Source: Bacteroidales bacterium
Lineage (GTDB): Bacteria; Bacteroidota; Bacteroidia; Bacteroidales; UBA932
Length of the DNA: 64,000 nt
NCBI GenBank assembly: GCA_017549145.1
Contig: JAFYVM010000074.1
Coordinates: 21,689 to 85,688 of the forward strand
Direction: 5' to 3'
Both the position numbers and the translations under genes were made by a program. Under the pieces are notes generated by a model. The model did not search any database. It saw only the letters and a program-made list of their open reading frames with translations, and was not told where the DNA came from. Within the stretch, counting starts at the first letter, position 1, and the number at the start of each line of letters is the position of its first letter. Below are positions 27,559 through 35,718 of this stretch, in pieces.

Positions 27559-27566
27559 CAAAGTTA
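27559..27566 (-). promoter_or_regulatory. -7 box of the putative porin-mltF promoter
   Basis: TAACTTTG on the minus strand fits TAnnTTTG, 11 bp ahead of the porin ATG at 27548. The perfect palindrome at 27574-27591 covers the place where the -33 element would be. Confidence 0.55.
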
Positions 27567-27573
27567 CGAATAA

Positions 27574-27591
27574 AATAGGATATATCCTATT
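27574..27591. repeat. 18-bp perfect palindrome between pncA and the porin gene
   Basis: AATAGGATATATCCTATT is fully symmetric. Its right end overlaps the pncA stop codon, and its left end is 7 bp from the -7 box of the porin gene. It could be an operator, or a terminator stem for pncB-pncA (followed on the minus strand by TTATT). Confidence 0.6.
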
Positions 27592-28177
27592 ATTCGATAC
27601 AGATGCCGTTGTCGGACATTTCTTGAAGCGCCTGTATGTGACCTTTTTCGTCTACATATCCAAGGCATTCAGAGAGTAGGTGAACCTTGTAACCTGCCTT
27701 CTTCAGATCCTCGCAGGTGTTGCGTACGCAGTATTCTGTGGCAATTCCGCAGACGTACACATCTGTGGTGTCCAGCATCTCCAGAATCTCTCCCAGAGAC
27801 TGTTCTGCATTATTTTGTCCTTCAAATCCTGAGTATTGTTCTGCTGATTTATCGCATCCTTTATCAAAGGTCAGCTCCTCGCATACATAAGGGACAAGAC
27901 TTTCATGAATCTCTGCTCCATGAGTGCCTGCCACACAGTGTGATGGCCATGTTCCGCCTTGTTCTGCGAATGATGAATGGTCAGCAGGATGGTAGTCTCG
28001 AGTGAAGAGGATAGGGAAGGTATCAAGGATTTCGTGCTCTTCTCCTCTCTGTCCTTTTGTGTGCTTGTCAATGAAGTTGAGTGTCTGGGAGATTGCGTTG
28101 TCTGCGTTTTGACAGGCAAGACTGCCGTCGATAAAATCGTACTGCATGTCCACTACGACCAATGCTGTATTCTGCAT
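27590..28177 (-). CDS. pncA: Nicotinamidase
   Basis: A 195-residue isochorismatase-fold enzyme that converts nicotinamide to nicotinate. The catalytic triad is visible: Asp10 (VVVDMQYDF), Lys106 (FDKGCDK) and Cys150 (GIATEYCVRNTC). The metal site is Asp61, His63 and His67 (RDYHPADHSSF). It lies 7 bp after pncB, which uses its product, so the two genes make a complete two-step nicotinamide salvage route to NaMN. Confidence 0.94.
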   Translation of the reverse strand: MQNTALVVVDMQYDFIDGSLACQNADNAISQTLNFIDKHTKGQRGEEHEILDTFPILFTRDYHPADHSSFAEQGGTWPSHCVAGTHGAEIHESLVPYVCEELTFDKGCDKSAEQYSGFEGQNNAEQSLGEILEMLDTTDVYVCGIATEYCVRNTCEDLKKAGYKVHLLSECLGYVDEKGHIQALQEMSDNGICIE

Positions 28178-28184
28178 AGTATAA

Positions 28185-29669
28185 TTAACCTTTGAAGTTT
28201 CTGATTTCTGCTACAAGTTTAGTGATGATGCTCATCTTCAAGTTATAAAGATCGTCCGAAATGTCCACTTTGTAGTAGTGTGGGTTGATCAGACGTCGCT
28301 CGCTTGGGCTGAAATGCATCAGAGTATCATGGCAATAAGCCTTCTTCTCCTGAAGAGTGTATTTCTTGGCGCAACATATACCGTTCTCGATTACTTTGTG
28401 CTGCATAATCAGGGCGGTATATGTGCCCGCCTCGAAAGTCTTATTCTTGTAGCGGTCGTATTCGTCGCAAACTGTGAAGGTTTCACCAGCTTCAATCTGC
28501 TTGCTGAGCGAGTCGCCGCGTAGGCATGTTACATCAACCTTGAAGATCTCACCCTTGCTAGGATCATTGATCATAATGCGGTATGTAATCTGGCTGCCTG
28601 GGTTAATGAGCTTGATCTTGTCTTCTGAGCGCTTGAGTACAGCCTCGCCATCTATTTCGACCAGTTTGTAAACATTGCCGAAACAAGGAGCTGCCTTGCT
28701 TGTTGCAATTGCATCACCCACTCCGTATGAATCGATACATGCTCCCTGGCGCTCAAGGTCTGTGATCAAGTATTCGTCAAGCGAATTGGTTGCAAAGATT
28801 TTGCATCCTGTCAAACCATTCTCGTCAAGGATGCGTCTGCACTCGATTGACAGGTATGCGAGGTCACCGCTATCCAATCTGACACCATATCCATGTTTGT
28901 ATGAATTATCTATGCCATTGTTCTTGAATGCTTTAATCGCATTTAGTACACCACATTTCAATGTGTCGTATGTGTCGATGAGCATTATGAGCGGCTCATT
29001 TCTATGAGTCTTGATATATGTGTCGAAGGCTTCATATTCACCAGCTACGCTGCTACCGAAAGCAGTTACATAACTGTGAGCCATTGTTCCTGTTGAGCCG
29101 TAATCGAAGAAAGTGCCGGCAAGAATGTTGGATGTTGTGCTACATCCTGCGATTACAGCAGCTTTGGCTCCGTATGTAGCGGCCCAAGGTCCATGTGCTC
29201 GTCTTGAACCAAATTCGCTGACTGGGCGATTGGTTGCTCTGCACACTCGAGAAGCCTTTGTCGCTACTGCCATCTGGTGGTTCATGATGCAGAGCATAGG
29301 TGTCTCAAGTACCTGAGCTTCAATAAGCGGTCCTTCAATAATGATGATCGGCTGATTCGGGAAGGCGATTTCGCCCTCTCTCATTGCGTAGATGTTGCCT
29401 GTGAATTTCATTGAGGATAGATATCCTCTGTATTCGGCATATTCTTCTCCCGGAAGGAATCTTTCAAAGAAGTCAGGATCCATGTTCCCGAGATGTGATA
29501 CCATTTCCACCACCTCGTCTGTGCCGCTAACTACAGCCCAGTTATTGTTCTCCGGTGCTTTTCTATAAAACAGATTAAAGACAGCCTTTTTGTCTTTCAT
29601 TCCACTGTCGTAGAACGACTTTCCCATAGTATATTGGTACTTGTCTGAGCAATATGCGTAATTGAACAT
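28185..29669 (-). CDS. pncB: Nicotinate phosphoribosyltransferase
   Basis: A 494-residue enzyme that joins nicotinate to PRPP to give NaMN for NAD synthesis. Family segments: YTMGKSFYDSGMKDKKAVF near the start, VSEFGSRRAHGP with active-site Arg/His residues, DTYDTLKCGVLNA, and VRLDSGDLAYLS for phosphate and sugar binding. Length fits the bacterial 490-residue class. It has a TATATTTG box upstream and pncA follows closely. The C-terminal about 50 residues (HFSPSERRLINPHYYKVDIS) are also typical of this family. Confidence 0.95.
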   Translation of the reverse strand: MFNYAYCSDKYQYTMGKSFYDSGMKDKKAVFNLFYRKAPENNNWAVVSGTDEVVEMVSHLGNMDPDFFERFLPGEEYAEYRGYLSSMKFTGNIYAMREGEIAFPNQPIIIIEGPLIEAQVLETPMLCIMNHQMAVATKASRVCRATNRPVSEFGSRRAHGPWAATYGAKAAVIAGCSTTSNILAGTFFDYGSTGTMAHSYVTAFGSSVAGEYEAFDTYIKTHRNEPLIMLIDTYDTLKCGVLNAIKAFKNNGIDNSYKHGYGVRLDSGDLAYLSIECRRILDENGLTGCKIFATNSLDEYLITDLERQGACIDSYGVGDAIATSKAAPCFGNVYKLVEIDGEAVLKRSEDKIKLINPGSQITYRIMINDPSKGEIFKVDVTCLRGDSLSKQIEAGETFTVCDEYDRYKNKTFEAGTYTALIMQHKVIENGICCAKKYTLQEKKAYCHDTLMHFSPSERRLINPHYYKVDISDDLYNLKMSIITKLVAEIRNFKG

Positions 29670-29690
29670 TCTTTTTATTTGTTAAGCACA

Positions 29691-29698
29691 CAAATATA
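29691..29698 (-). promoter_or_regulatory. -7 box of pncB-pncA
   Basis: TATATTTG on the minus strand, 21 bp ahead of the pncB start. No TTTG was seen at the -33 position. Confidence 0.5.
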
Positions 29699-29751
29699 GT
29701 CTTTTTTATCATCTGTTTTCGTAAATTCGCAAATATTTTACAATTAGTCAG

Positions 29752-31185
29752 ATGGACAGATTAAAGCTTCTTTTTAACAAGGTTTTCTCTGAGGAACCAA
29801 CCTCGATTATCCCTATCACAGGTTCAGCTAGCAACAGACAGTACTATCGTTTAACAGGCGATGTGGCCTCTTGTATTGGTGTGCTTGGTGTTGATGCTAA
29901 GGAGAATCATGCATTTTTATACATGGCTCAGCATTTTGCCTCCAAAGGAATACAAGTTCCGGAAATTCTTGCTGTGAATGAGGATAAAATGGCGTATCTG
30001 TTGAGCGATCTTGGAAATGAGGCTTTGTACGATAGGTATGTGAAGGCTGGCAAGAGCGGTGAGGGGACAGCAGATGTGGATGACCTGCTTTGCCGAACGA
30101 TGTCTGCTTTGCCTAAAATTCAGTTCGAGGGAGCGGAGGGTCTTGACTTTGAACAATGTTACTCTATAAAATGCTTTGACCGCAGGTTTATAATGTTCGA
30201 TCTGAACTATTTCAAGTATTGCTTCCTGAAACCATCAGGTCTTGAGTTTGATGAGGTAGCATTGCAGGAGGATTTTGAACATCTTGCCGATGACCTGCTT
30301 GTGGGGGCGGATACTCAGACTTTCTTATATCGCGACTTTAATAGCAGAAATGTCCTGATAAATAATGAAGAACCATACTTTATTGATTTTCAGGGAGGTC
30401 TGCAGGGCCCGATCTATTATGACGTGGCATCTTTCGTTTGGCATGCAAGATCTGGATATGCCGAGTCGTTGAAAGAGAAAATGTTGCAGACTTATCTGAA
30501 TGCACTAAGTAAATATACCTCTGTTGATGAAGCTGCTTTCAGAACTCAATTAAGGAAGTACGTTCTCTTCCGTTCTCTTCAGGTTTTGGCAGCCTATGGA
30601 TTCAGGGGCTTGGTTGAGCAGAAGGCTAATTTTGTTGTAGGAATTCCGGCAGCAATATCTGCATTAGGAGAAATCCTGAAGTTGCATTTTGATGAGTACC
30701 CTTACCTGATGACATTGTTGGAGTCCCTGACCAAACTTCCTAAATTTGCATCCCAAGAGACCGAGGAGGGAGTGCTTGAGGTTAAGGTGTGCAGTTTTTC
30801 TTTCAAGAAGGGAGTCCCTCAGGATATGTCCGGCAATGGAGGAGGATATGTGTTTGACTGCAGGTTTATCCATAACCCCGGACGATATGCCCCATATAAG
30901 GCCCTGACAGGAAAGGATGAGCCGGTAATCCGTTTTCTTGAGGAAGATGGGGAGATTATCCAGTTTTTAGAGCATGTTTATGGGGTAGTCGATCCTCATG
31001 TCGAGACCTATGCTTCGCGCGGCTTTACCAGTCTGATGGTTTCATTCGGATGCACTGGTGGACAACATCGTTCCGTTTATTGCGCTGAGCATCTGGCGCA
31101 TCATCTTGCTTCCAAATTCCCTAATGTACGCATCCGTCTGACACACCGTGAGCAGGTTGCATATCCACCTCAACTTTTTAACTAG
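29752..31185 (+). CDS. AmgK-like sugar kinase fused to a RapZ C-terminal domain
   Basis: A 477-residue two-domain protein. Residues 1 to about 320 are an APH-fold phosphotransferase like AmgK (N-acetylmuramate/N-acetylglucosamine anomeric kinase), with catalytic FLYRDFNSRNVLI and FIDFQGGLQGPIYYDVAS. The first residue of the Brenner motif is Tyr instead of the common His (YRDFNSRN against HRDxxxxN). Residues about 343-477 are a RapZ C-terminal-like domain (FDCRFIHNPGRY, then GCTGGQHRSVYCAEHL near 433), which in E. coli binds glucosamine-6-phosphate. The RapZ N-terminal P-loop part is absent. The next gene encodes a MurU-like nucleotidyltransferase, so the pair likely takes a cell-wall amino sugar to its UDP form. 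Family roles are known; activity here is inferred. Confidence 0.85.
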   Translation: MDRLKLLFNKVFSEEPTSIIPITGSASNRQYYRLTGDVASCIGVLGVDAKENHAFLYMAQHFASKGIQVPEILAVNEDKMAYLLSDLGNEALYDRYVKAGKSGEGTADVDDLLCRTMSALPKIQFEGAEGLDFEQCYSIKCFDRRFIMFDLNYFKYCFLKPSGLEFDEVALQEDFEHLADDLLVGADTQTFLYRDFNSRNVLINNEEPYFIDFQGGLQGPIYYDVASFVWHARSGYAESLKEKMLQTYLNALSKYTSVDEAAFRTQLRKYVLFRSLQVLAAYGFRGLVEQKANFVVGIPAAISALGEILKLHFDEYPYLMTLLESLTKLPKFASQETEEGVLEVKVCSFSFKKGVPQDMSGNGGGYVFDCRFIHNPGRYAPYKALTGKDEPVIRFLEEDGEIIQFLEHVYGVVDPHVETYASRGFTSLMVSFGCTGGQHRSVYCAEHLAHHLASKFPNVRIRLTHREQVAYPPQLFN

Positions 31186-31220
31186 TACACTATTTCAATA
31201 GAGATATAAAGCAGAAAGAT

Positions 31221-32021
31221 ATGAATTCAATGATATTCGCAGCGGGCTTGGGAACTCGCCTGAAACCTATAACAGACACACTTCCAAAAGCATTGGTGCC
31301 AGTTTGTGGCAAACCGCTTATCGAGCATACTTGTCGTAAATTGATGGCTTCTGGCATCAATCAGGCAGTGGTGAACGTGCACCATTTTGCTGACAAGATT
31401 GAAGCTTGGGCAGCTGAGCAGGACTGGATTGTGACTTCGGAAGATCAGCTGGAGGAAGGTAAGATGTTGCTTCGTTTCAGTGATGAAAGGCAGCAACTTT
31501 TAGAAACAGGTGGAGCTGTGCATCATGCCCGCCATCTGCTTGAAAATTGCGGACATTTCCTGATTCATAATGTGGATATACTTTCAAACGCAGATTTGAA
31601 GTGGCTGGAGTCTAAGGTCCAGCCTGAAGCGCTTGCCACATTGCTTGTCAGTGAGCGTGAAACTACACGTTTTCTCCTTTTCCACCCTCAGACTAGGAGA
31701 CTTGTAGGTTGGCACAATACCAATACTGGAGATTATAAACTTGCGGATGATTCTATCCCATTGGATGCATGCGCCAGATACGGATTCTCAGGTATTCATA
31801 TCATGTCAGATAAGGTCTTTGACCTGATGGAGGAGTATGCAAAATGGCGAGACCTTCCTGTAGAAGATCCCGCCGGTGTAAAGTTCTCAATAATGAATTT
31901 CTATCTCTGGGCCGCTGTCAAGCATCCGATATATGGCGTTGTTGCCGAGAATCTTGATTTCCTCGATGTCGGGAAACTGGATGCTCTTGCCCCAGCAGAA
32001 GCCTTTATTTCTCAGGCTTAG
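31221..32021 (+). CDS. MurU-like sugar-1-phosphate nucleotidyltransferase
   Basis: A 266-residue nucleotidyltransferase with the signature MIFAAGLGTRLKPITDTLPKALVPVCGKPL at the N-terminus (quoted in two parts: MIFAAGLGTRLKP and PKALVPVCGKPL) and conserved Asp in HNVDILSNADL. MurU makes UDP-MurNAc from MurNAc-1-phosphate in peptidoglycan recycling. It follows the AmgK-like kinase by 35 bp, which is the same neighbourhood as amgK-murU in Pseudomonas and supports this reading, although a GlcNAc- or mannose-1-phosphate enzyme is possible. Its last 17 bp overlap the convergent CPBP gene. Confidence 0.83.
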   Translation: MNSMIFAAGLGTRLKPITDTLPKALVPVCGKPLIEHTCRKLMASGINQAVVNVHHFADKIEAWAAEQDWIVTSEDQLEEGKMLLRFSDERQQLLETGGAVHHARHLLENCGHFLIHNVDILSNADLKWLESKVQPEALATLLVSERETTRFLLFHPQTRRLVGWHNTNTGDYKLADDSIPLDACARYGFSGIHIMSDKVFDLMEEYAKWRDLPVEDPAGVKFSIMNFYLWAAVKHPIYGVVAENLDFLDVGKLDALAPAEAFISQA

Positions 32022-32865
32022 GGATATTCATAAGTACAACAACTGTTGCTGCCAGGAAAGCTACGCAGCACACGCAGATTCCTGCATAGGACCATGGATT
32101 CATTACATCAACGAATGATTCCGCTTCCTCAAATTGTGGGACTCTGCTGAGCAATGCTGCCATTGTGTTATTTACACAGTGCATGAGCATTGTGAGTTTC
32201 AGTGAGCCAGTCTTGTAATATACAAATCCGAAGAGTAGTCCTAGGATGAAAGCAGGGATAGCCTGCCATGGATTCAGATGGATCAGAGCAAAGAATGCAG
32301 CTGAAATGATGATAGCAGCAGTAGGGCTCATCTTGCCAAGCAATCCTCTCATAATCATACCTCTACAAAGCCATTCCTCAAAGAATGGGGCAAAGATTGA
32401 AACAGAAATCAATGTGATCCAAAGTGGAGCATCCAATAGCTGTTTCATAGCCTGCTCAAGGAAATCAGGCATTGGAGGCAATAGCTTGGCTGTGATGTCT
32501 GTTACAAAGGCAGCAGCAAGCGTAGCTATAGACACAACTATCGCCATTGCAAATCCTCCTGACTTGCCGAATCTGTTGCTGTCAACCGGTACGCTTGGAG
32601 TAAAGTTCTCGTCGAAACGACTTTTAGCTGATGCGTATAGCATAGCCGGGATAAACATCAAAGGGTATGAAACCAATGTTCCATATTCTGAAGCTATTTC
32701 AGGAAGGAAGGCCTGCAAAGCCAGCAAAACCAGATTACCCAATAAACCACCAAGGATAAACAATCCCAACAATCCGAACATTCCTCCCACTCCCGGCATA
32801 AAGTGGTTGTAGTTAGAGAATAGATCGTATGATCCTCTTCCGCTATGTCTCTTGAAAAATTTCAT
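32005..32865 (-). CDS. CPBP family intramembrane metalloprotease
   Basis: A 286-residue protein with about eight hydrophobic segments. The CPBP/Abi active-site motifs are visible: FFEEWLCRGMIMRGL (EExxxR), FFALIHLNPWQ (with the second motif His), and LMHCVNNTMAAL (third motif HxxxN). This family includes CAAX-type proteases and bacteriocin-immunity factors; no bacteriocin genes are nearby, so the role is unknown. The gene ends inside the MurU-like gene (17 bp convergent overlap) and starts 22 bp from the inverted-repeat element at 32888-32984. Confidence 0.88.
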   Translation of the reverse strand: MKFFKRHSGRGSYDLFSNYNHFMPGVGGMFGLLGLFILGGLLGNLVLLALQAFLPEIASEYGTLVSYPLMFIPAMLYASAKSRFDENFTPSVPVDSNRFGKSGGFAMAIVVSIATLAAAFVTDITAKLLPPMPDFLEQAMKQLLDAPLWITLISVSIFAPFFEEWLCRGMIMRGLLGKMSPTAAIIISAAFFALIHLNPWQAIPAFILGLLFGFVYYKTGSLKLTMLMHCVNNTMAALLSRVPQFEEAESFVDVMNPWSYAGICVCCVAFLAATVVVLMNIPKPEK

Positions 32866-32887
32866 TGTTAATATATAGCATTGCTCT

Positions 32888-32984
32888 AGACATACCTAAC
32901 GCTCCGGAACCGTGCTACCCCTCAGGTCGCTGAGGGAAGTACCCACAAAGTGGGAGGGATTGTTCCAGAGCGTTAGGTATGTCT
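32888..32984. repeat. 97-bp nested inverted-repeat (MITE/REP-like) element
   Basis: The outer arms are 23 bp each: 32888-32910 (starting AGACATACCTAACGCTC) and 32962-32984 (ending GAGCGTTAGGTATGTCT); they match with one mismatch that becomes a G-U pair in RNA. Inside are two hairpins: CCCTCA/TGAGGG (32919-32924, 32931-32936), with GTGCT/AGTAC flanks, and CCCAC/GTGGG (32942-32946, 32950-32954). It fills most of the 131-bp gap between two minus-strand genes. It could fold as a three-way junction. Its origin is unknown. Confidence 0.7.
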
Positions 32985-32996
32985 GATTGTCGATAA

Positions 32997-33929
32997 TTAT
33001 TTGTAGAGTGGAGTAGGGTAGATACCCTGATCTGCAAACTCCTGGAACTTAGCTACAACGCCAGGTCTGTCCTCCTGGAATGTAACTCCGAACCAACGTG
33101 ATGATGTAGAAAGAAGCTCAGTCTTAGCGCTTCCATTCTTAATCATGCAGTCGATAGCGTAAGGAATGTAGAACTCAGACTTAAGTTCATTTCCATGATT
33201 CTCTAGGAATGCAACGAATGTGTCCTTGCTGTTCTGGAAATAATCAGGAGTAAAGCCCCACATGTTCATTGAGCAAAGAGCCTTGTCTGCAAGCTCTACA
33301 GTCTCACCTGTAACGCTGTTCTCTCCGTAAATCTTACCGTCCTCAGCTCTAGCGATCTTATGATGCTCTACAACGTTTGTAAGGAAACCAGTCTCATCGG
33401 CAGCTCCGATACCACGTGATACTGCACCTGACTCTGAAAGTGTGTTGTCAAGCTCGAATCCTACGAGAGCGTACTCACCAGTCTTACCTTCATGAGCTCT
33501 TAGCCAATCAGCAAGAATCTTGAATGAATCCTTTCCGTAGTAGTCATCACCATTGATAACAGCGAAAGGCTCGTTGATTACTTCCTCACCCATAAGCACT
33601 GCATGAGCTGTACCCCATGGCTTCTCTCTCTCAGGGTTAAGAGTGAACTGTGAAGGAATCTTCTCAAGCTCCTGAGTTACAAACTCAAACTGAAGTGGTT
33701 CACCGTCAGGACATGTTACGTTACCATATTTCTCCTTGACGTGCTCGATCATCTGCTCCTTGAAATACTCACGCACGATGTAAACTACCTTACCGAATCC
33801 AGCCTCAACAGCATCGTAGATAGAATAATCGATGATAGTTTCTCCATTAGGACCAAGACCGTCCATCTGCTTTAGTCCGCCGTAACGGCTACCCATACCA
33901 GCAGCAAGTACCAAAAGTGTAGGTTTCAT
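32997..33929 (-). CDS. Nucleotidyltransferase family protein (sugar-NTP transferase-like)
   Basis: A 310-residue protein whose N-terminus LLVLAAGMGSRYGGLKQMD is a nucleotidyltransferase signature, with PNGETIIDYSIYDA and PFAVINGDDYYGKDSF (the metal-binding Asp pair). It probably makes an NDP-sugar, but the substrate is unknown; similar proteins are widespread in Bacteroidales and annotated simply as nucleotidyltransferase. Its promoter abuts that of the divergent division gene at 34025. It is separated from the upstream CPBP gene by the inverted-repeat element. Confidence 0.88.
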   Translation of the reverse strand: MKPTLLVLAAGMGSRYGGLKQMDGLGPNGETIIDYSIYDAVEAGFGKVVYIVREYFKEQMIEHVKEKYGNVTCPDGEPLQFEFVTQELEKIPSQFTLNPEREKPWGTAHAVLMGEEVINEPFAVINGDDYYGKDSFKILADWLRAHEGKTGEYALVGFELDNTLSESGAVSRGIGAADETGFLTNVVEHHKIARAEDGKIYGENSVTGETVELADKALCSMNMWGFTPDYFQNSKDTFVAFLENHGNELKSEFYIPYAIDCMIKNGSAKTELLSTSSRWFGVTFQEDRPGVVAKFQEFADQGIYPTPLYK

Positions 33930-33978
33930 AATTTATTAGTGTATTAAGTTAAATTTTGTTCTGTGATCTAAAATTTTT

Positions 33979-33986
33979 CAAAAATA
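33979..33986 (-). promoter_or_regulatory. -7 box of the nucleotidyltransferase gene
   Basis: TATTTTTG on the minus strand (33986-33979), 49 bp ahead of the start at 33929. It abuts the divergent box at 33989-33996. Confidence 0.5.
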
Positions 33987-33988
33987 AC

Positions 33989-33996
33989 TATTTTTG
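33989..33996 (+). promoter_or_regulatory. -7 box of the divIC/ftsB-like gene
   Basis: TATTTTTG on the plus strand, 28 bp ahead of the ATG at 34025. Two bases separate it from the opposite box. Confidence 0.5.
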
Positions 33997-34024
33997 CCAA
34001 GTATTCCATTAAAAGTTACAAAAA

Positions 34025-34327
34025 ATGAAAAGAGTCAACGATATATTTAAGGGTGAGCACAAAAGCTTCTGGGTGTTTGTCGCTTTGGCAACTGCTGTAT
34101 TCTTGTTTATTTGGGTCGTTGGCCCTGGTAACACAGTTATTCATTGGACTAAAGCCAAGATGGATATAAATGCTCAGGAAAAAGAAATTGAGCAGTATCG
34201 CAAGGATCTTGAGGAGATGGATAAACGTATCAATATGCTCAAGACAGATAAGGATACATTAGAAAAATTCGCCAGAGAACAGTATCATTTCACTGCCCCT
34301 GGCGAAGATGTCTATATTATTGAATAA
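34025..34327 (+). CDS. Septum formation initiator (FtsB/DivIC) family protein
   Basis: A 100-residue bitopic protein: short cytoplasmic end, one membrane helix (about 15-36, FWVFVALATAVFLFIWVVG), then a long coiled coil (about 45-85, INAQEKEIEQYRKDLEEMDK) and a short end with REQYHFTAPGEDVYII, which matches the DivIC/FtsB family signature (R-E-x-Y at the start of the C-terminal domain). It links the divisome to cell-wall synthesis at mid-cell. The gene stands alone and converges on purB with 7 bp between stops. Confidence 0.9.
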   Translation: MKRVNDIFKGEHKSFWVFVALATAVFLFIWVVGPGNTVIHWTKAKMDINAQEKEIEQYRKDLEEMDKRINMLKTDKDTLEKFAREQYHFTAPGEDVYIIE

Positions 34328-34334
34328 TATTCTT

Positions 34335-35675
34335 TTAGAATCCAGTGTATGTCCAAGGAGTAATCACTCTGAGCTCCTCTTTTACTGATTCACTTACTTC
34401 CAAAGTCTCGATAAACTCTGCGATTACCTCGTGGTTGATACCTGCACCTGTACGGGTGAGGGCCTTGAGTGTCTCGTATGGGTTAGGGTAGTTCTCGCGG
34501 CGAAGGATAGTCTGGATTGCCTCAGCTACGACAGCCCAGTTTCTTTCAAGGTCAGCGCGAAGAGCATCCTCATTGAGGATAAGTTTGCCAAGACCCTTCT
34601 TGAGTGAGTTGAGTGAAATCATAGAGTGTGCAAGTGGCATTCCGATGTTGCGGAGTACAGTTGAGTCTGTAAGGTCACGCTGGAGACGAGAAATCGGAAG
34701 CTTCATTGACAAATGAGTGTAGAGCGCATTTGCTACTCCGAAATTACCCTCTGCATTCTCAAAGTCGATAGGATTTACCTTATGAGGCATTGCTGATGAT
34801 CCTACCTCACCTGCTTTAACTTTCTGACGGAAGTACTCCATTGAAATATATGTCCAGATGTCGCGAGCGAAGTCGATAAGGATTGTATTGATTCTTCTCA
34901 GGCAGTCAAACAATGATGCAAGGTTGTCGTAATGCTCGATCTGAGTAGTTGGGAATGATCTCTTGAGACCGAGGGATGCAACGAATTCATTTCCGAATGC
35001 AATCCAGTCTACTGCAGGATATGTTACTTTATGGGCATTCATGTTACCTGTTGCTCCACCGAACTTAGCTGGATAAGTAAGAAGCTCGAACTGACGGATC
35101 TGCTCCTCAAGACGTACCACGAATACGTTGAACTCCTTGCCAACGCGAGTTGGAGATGCTGGCTGACCGTGAGTTTTTGCAAGCATAGGAATCTCTGCCC
35201 ACTCTGTAGCCATACCCTTGATGAGTCCAAGGACCTCCTTCAAGAGTGGCATGAAACTCTCCTCGATTGCCTCCTTGAATGAAAGAGGGACAGAGGTGTT
35301 GTTGATATCCTGAGATGTAAGTCCGAAATGAACGAACTCTCCCCATTTGAGGATATCCATTTCCTTGAAACGATCCTTGATGAAGTACTCAACAGCCTTG
35401 ACATCGTGGTTGGTTACCTTCTCAATCTCTTTCACCTTGGCTGCATCCTCAGGTGTCATATTTCTATAGATGTCTCTAAGGGCTTCGAACTTAGAATTGT
35501 CGAAATCAGCAAGCTGTGGAAGAGGAATCTGGCAAAGAGCGATAAAATATTCGATCTCAATGCGTACTCTGTATTTAATGAGTGCATACTCGCTGAAATA
35601 CTCTCTAAGAACTTCTGTCTGACGTGAATATCTTCCGTCGATAGGCGATACTGCCAAAAGTGATTGATTGCTCAT
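34335..35675 (-). CDS. purB: Adenylosuccinate lyase
   Basis: A 446-residue enzyme used twice in purine synthesis: it releases fumarate from SAICAR and from adenylosuccinate. The fumarase/aspartase-superfamily signature is GSSAMPHKVNPIDFENAEGN (near 295), with MLAKTHGQPASPT (the His region) and HFGLTSQDINNTSV. Length fits the E. coli-type enzyme. The stop faces the divIC-like gene with 7 bp between. A CAAATATA box (minus-strand TATATTTG) lies 25 bp before the start. Confidence 0.96.
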   Translation of the reverse strand: MSNQSLLAVSPIDGRYSRQTEVLREYFSEYALIKYRVRIEIEYFIALCQIPLPQLADFDNSKFEALRDIYRNMTPEDAAKVKEIEKVTNHDVKAVEYFIKDRFKEMDILKWGEFVHFGLTSQDINNTSVPLSFKEAIEESFMPLLKEVLGLIKGMATEWAEIPMLAKTHGQPASPTRVGKEFNVFVVRLEEQIRQFELLTYPAKFGGATGNMNAHKVTYPAVDWIAFGNEFVASLGLKRSFPTTQIEHYDNLASLFDCLRRINTILIDFARDIWTYISMEYFRQKVKAGEVGSSAMPHKVNPIDFENAEGNFGVANALYTHLSMKLPISRLQRDLTDSTVLRNIGMPLAHSMISLNSLKKGLGKLILNEDALRADLERNWAVVAEAIQTILRRENYPNPYETLKALTRTGAGINHEVIAEFIETLEVSESVKEELRVITPWTYTGF

Positions 35676-35699
35676 AATTGTAGTTTCTTAAAACGGGCG

Positions 35700-35707
35700 C
35701 AAATATA
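35700..35707 (-). promoter_or_regulatory. -7 box of purB
   Basis: TATATTTG on the minus strand, just after the stop of the upstream DoxX-like gene at 35719. No clear -33 element. Confidence 0.5.
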
Positions 35708-35718
35708 TATAAAAATGG

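Noticed and set aside
32246-32812. 188-codon open frame opposite the CPBP gene
   Set aside because: Antisense to a gene with clear CPBP motifs; the Ile/Asn/Pro-rich translation looks like a reading shadow.
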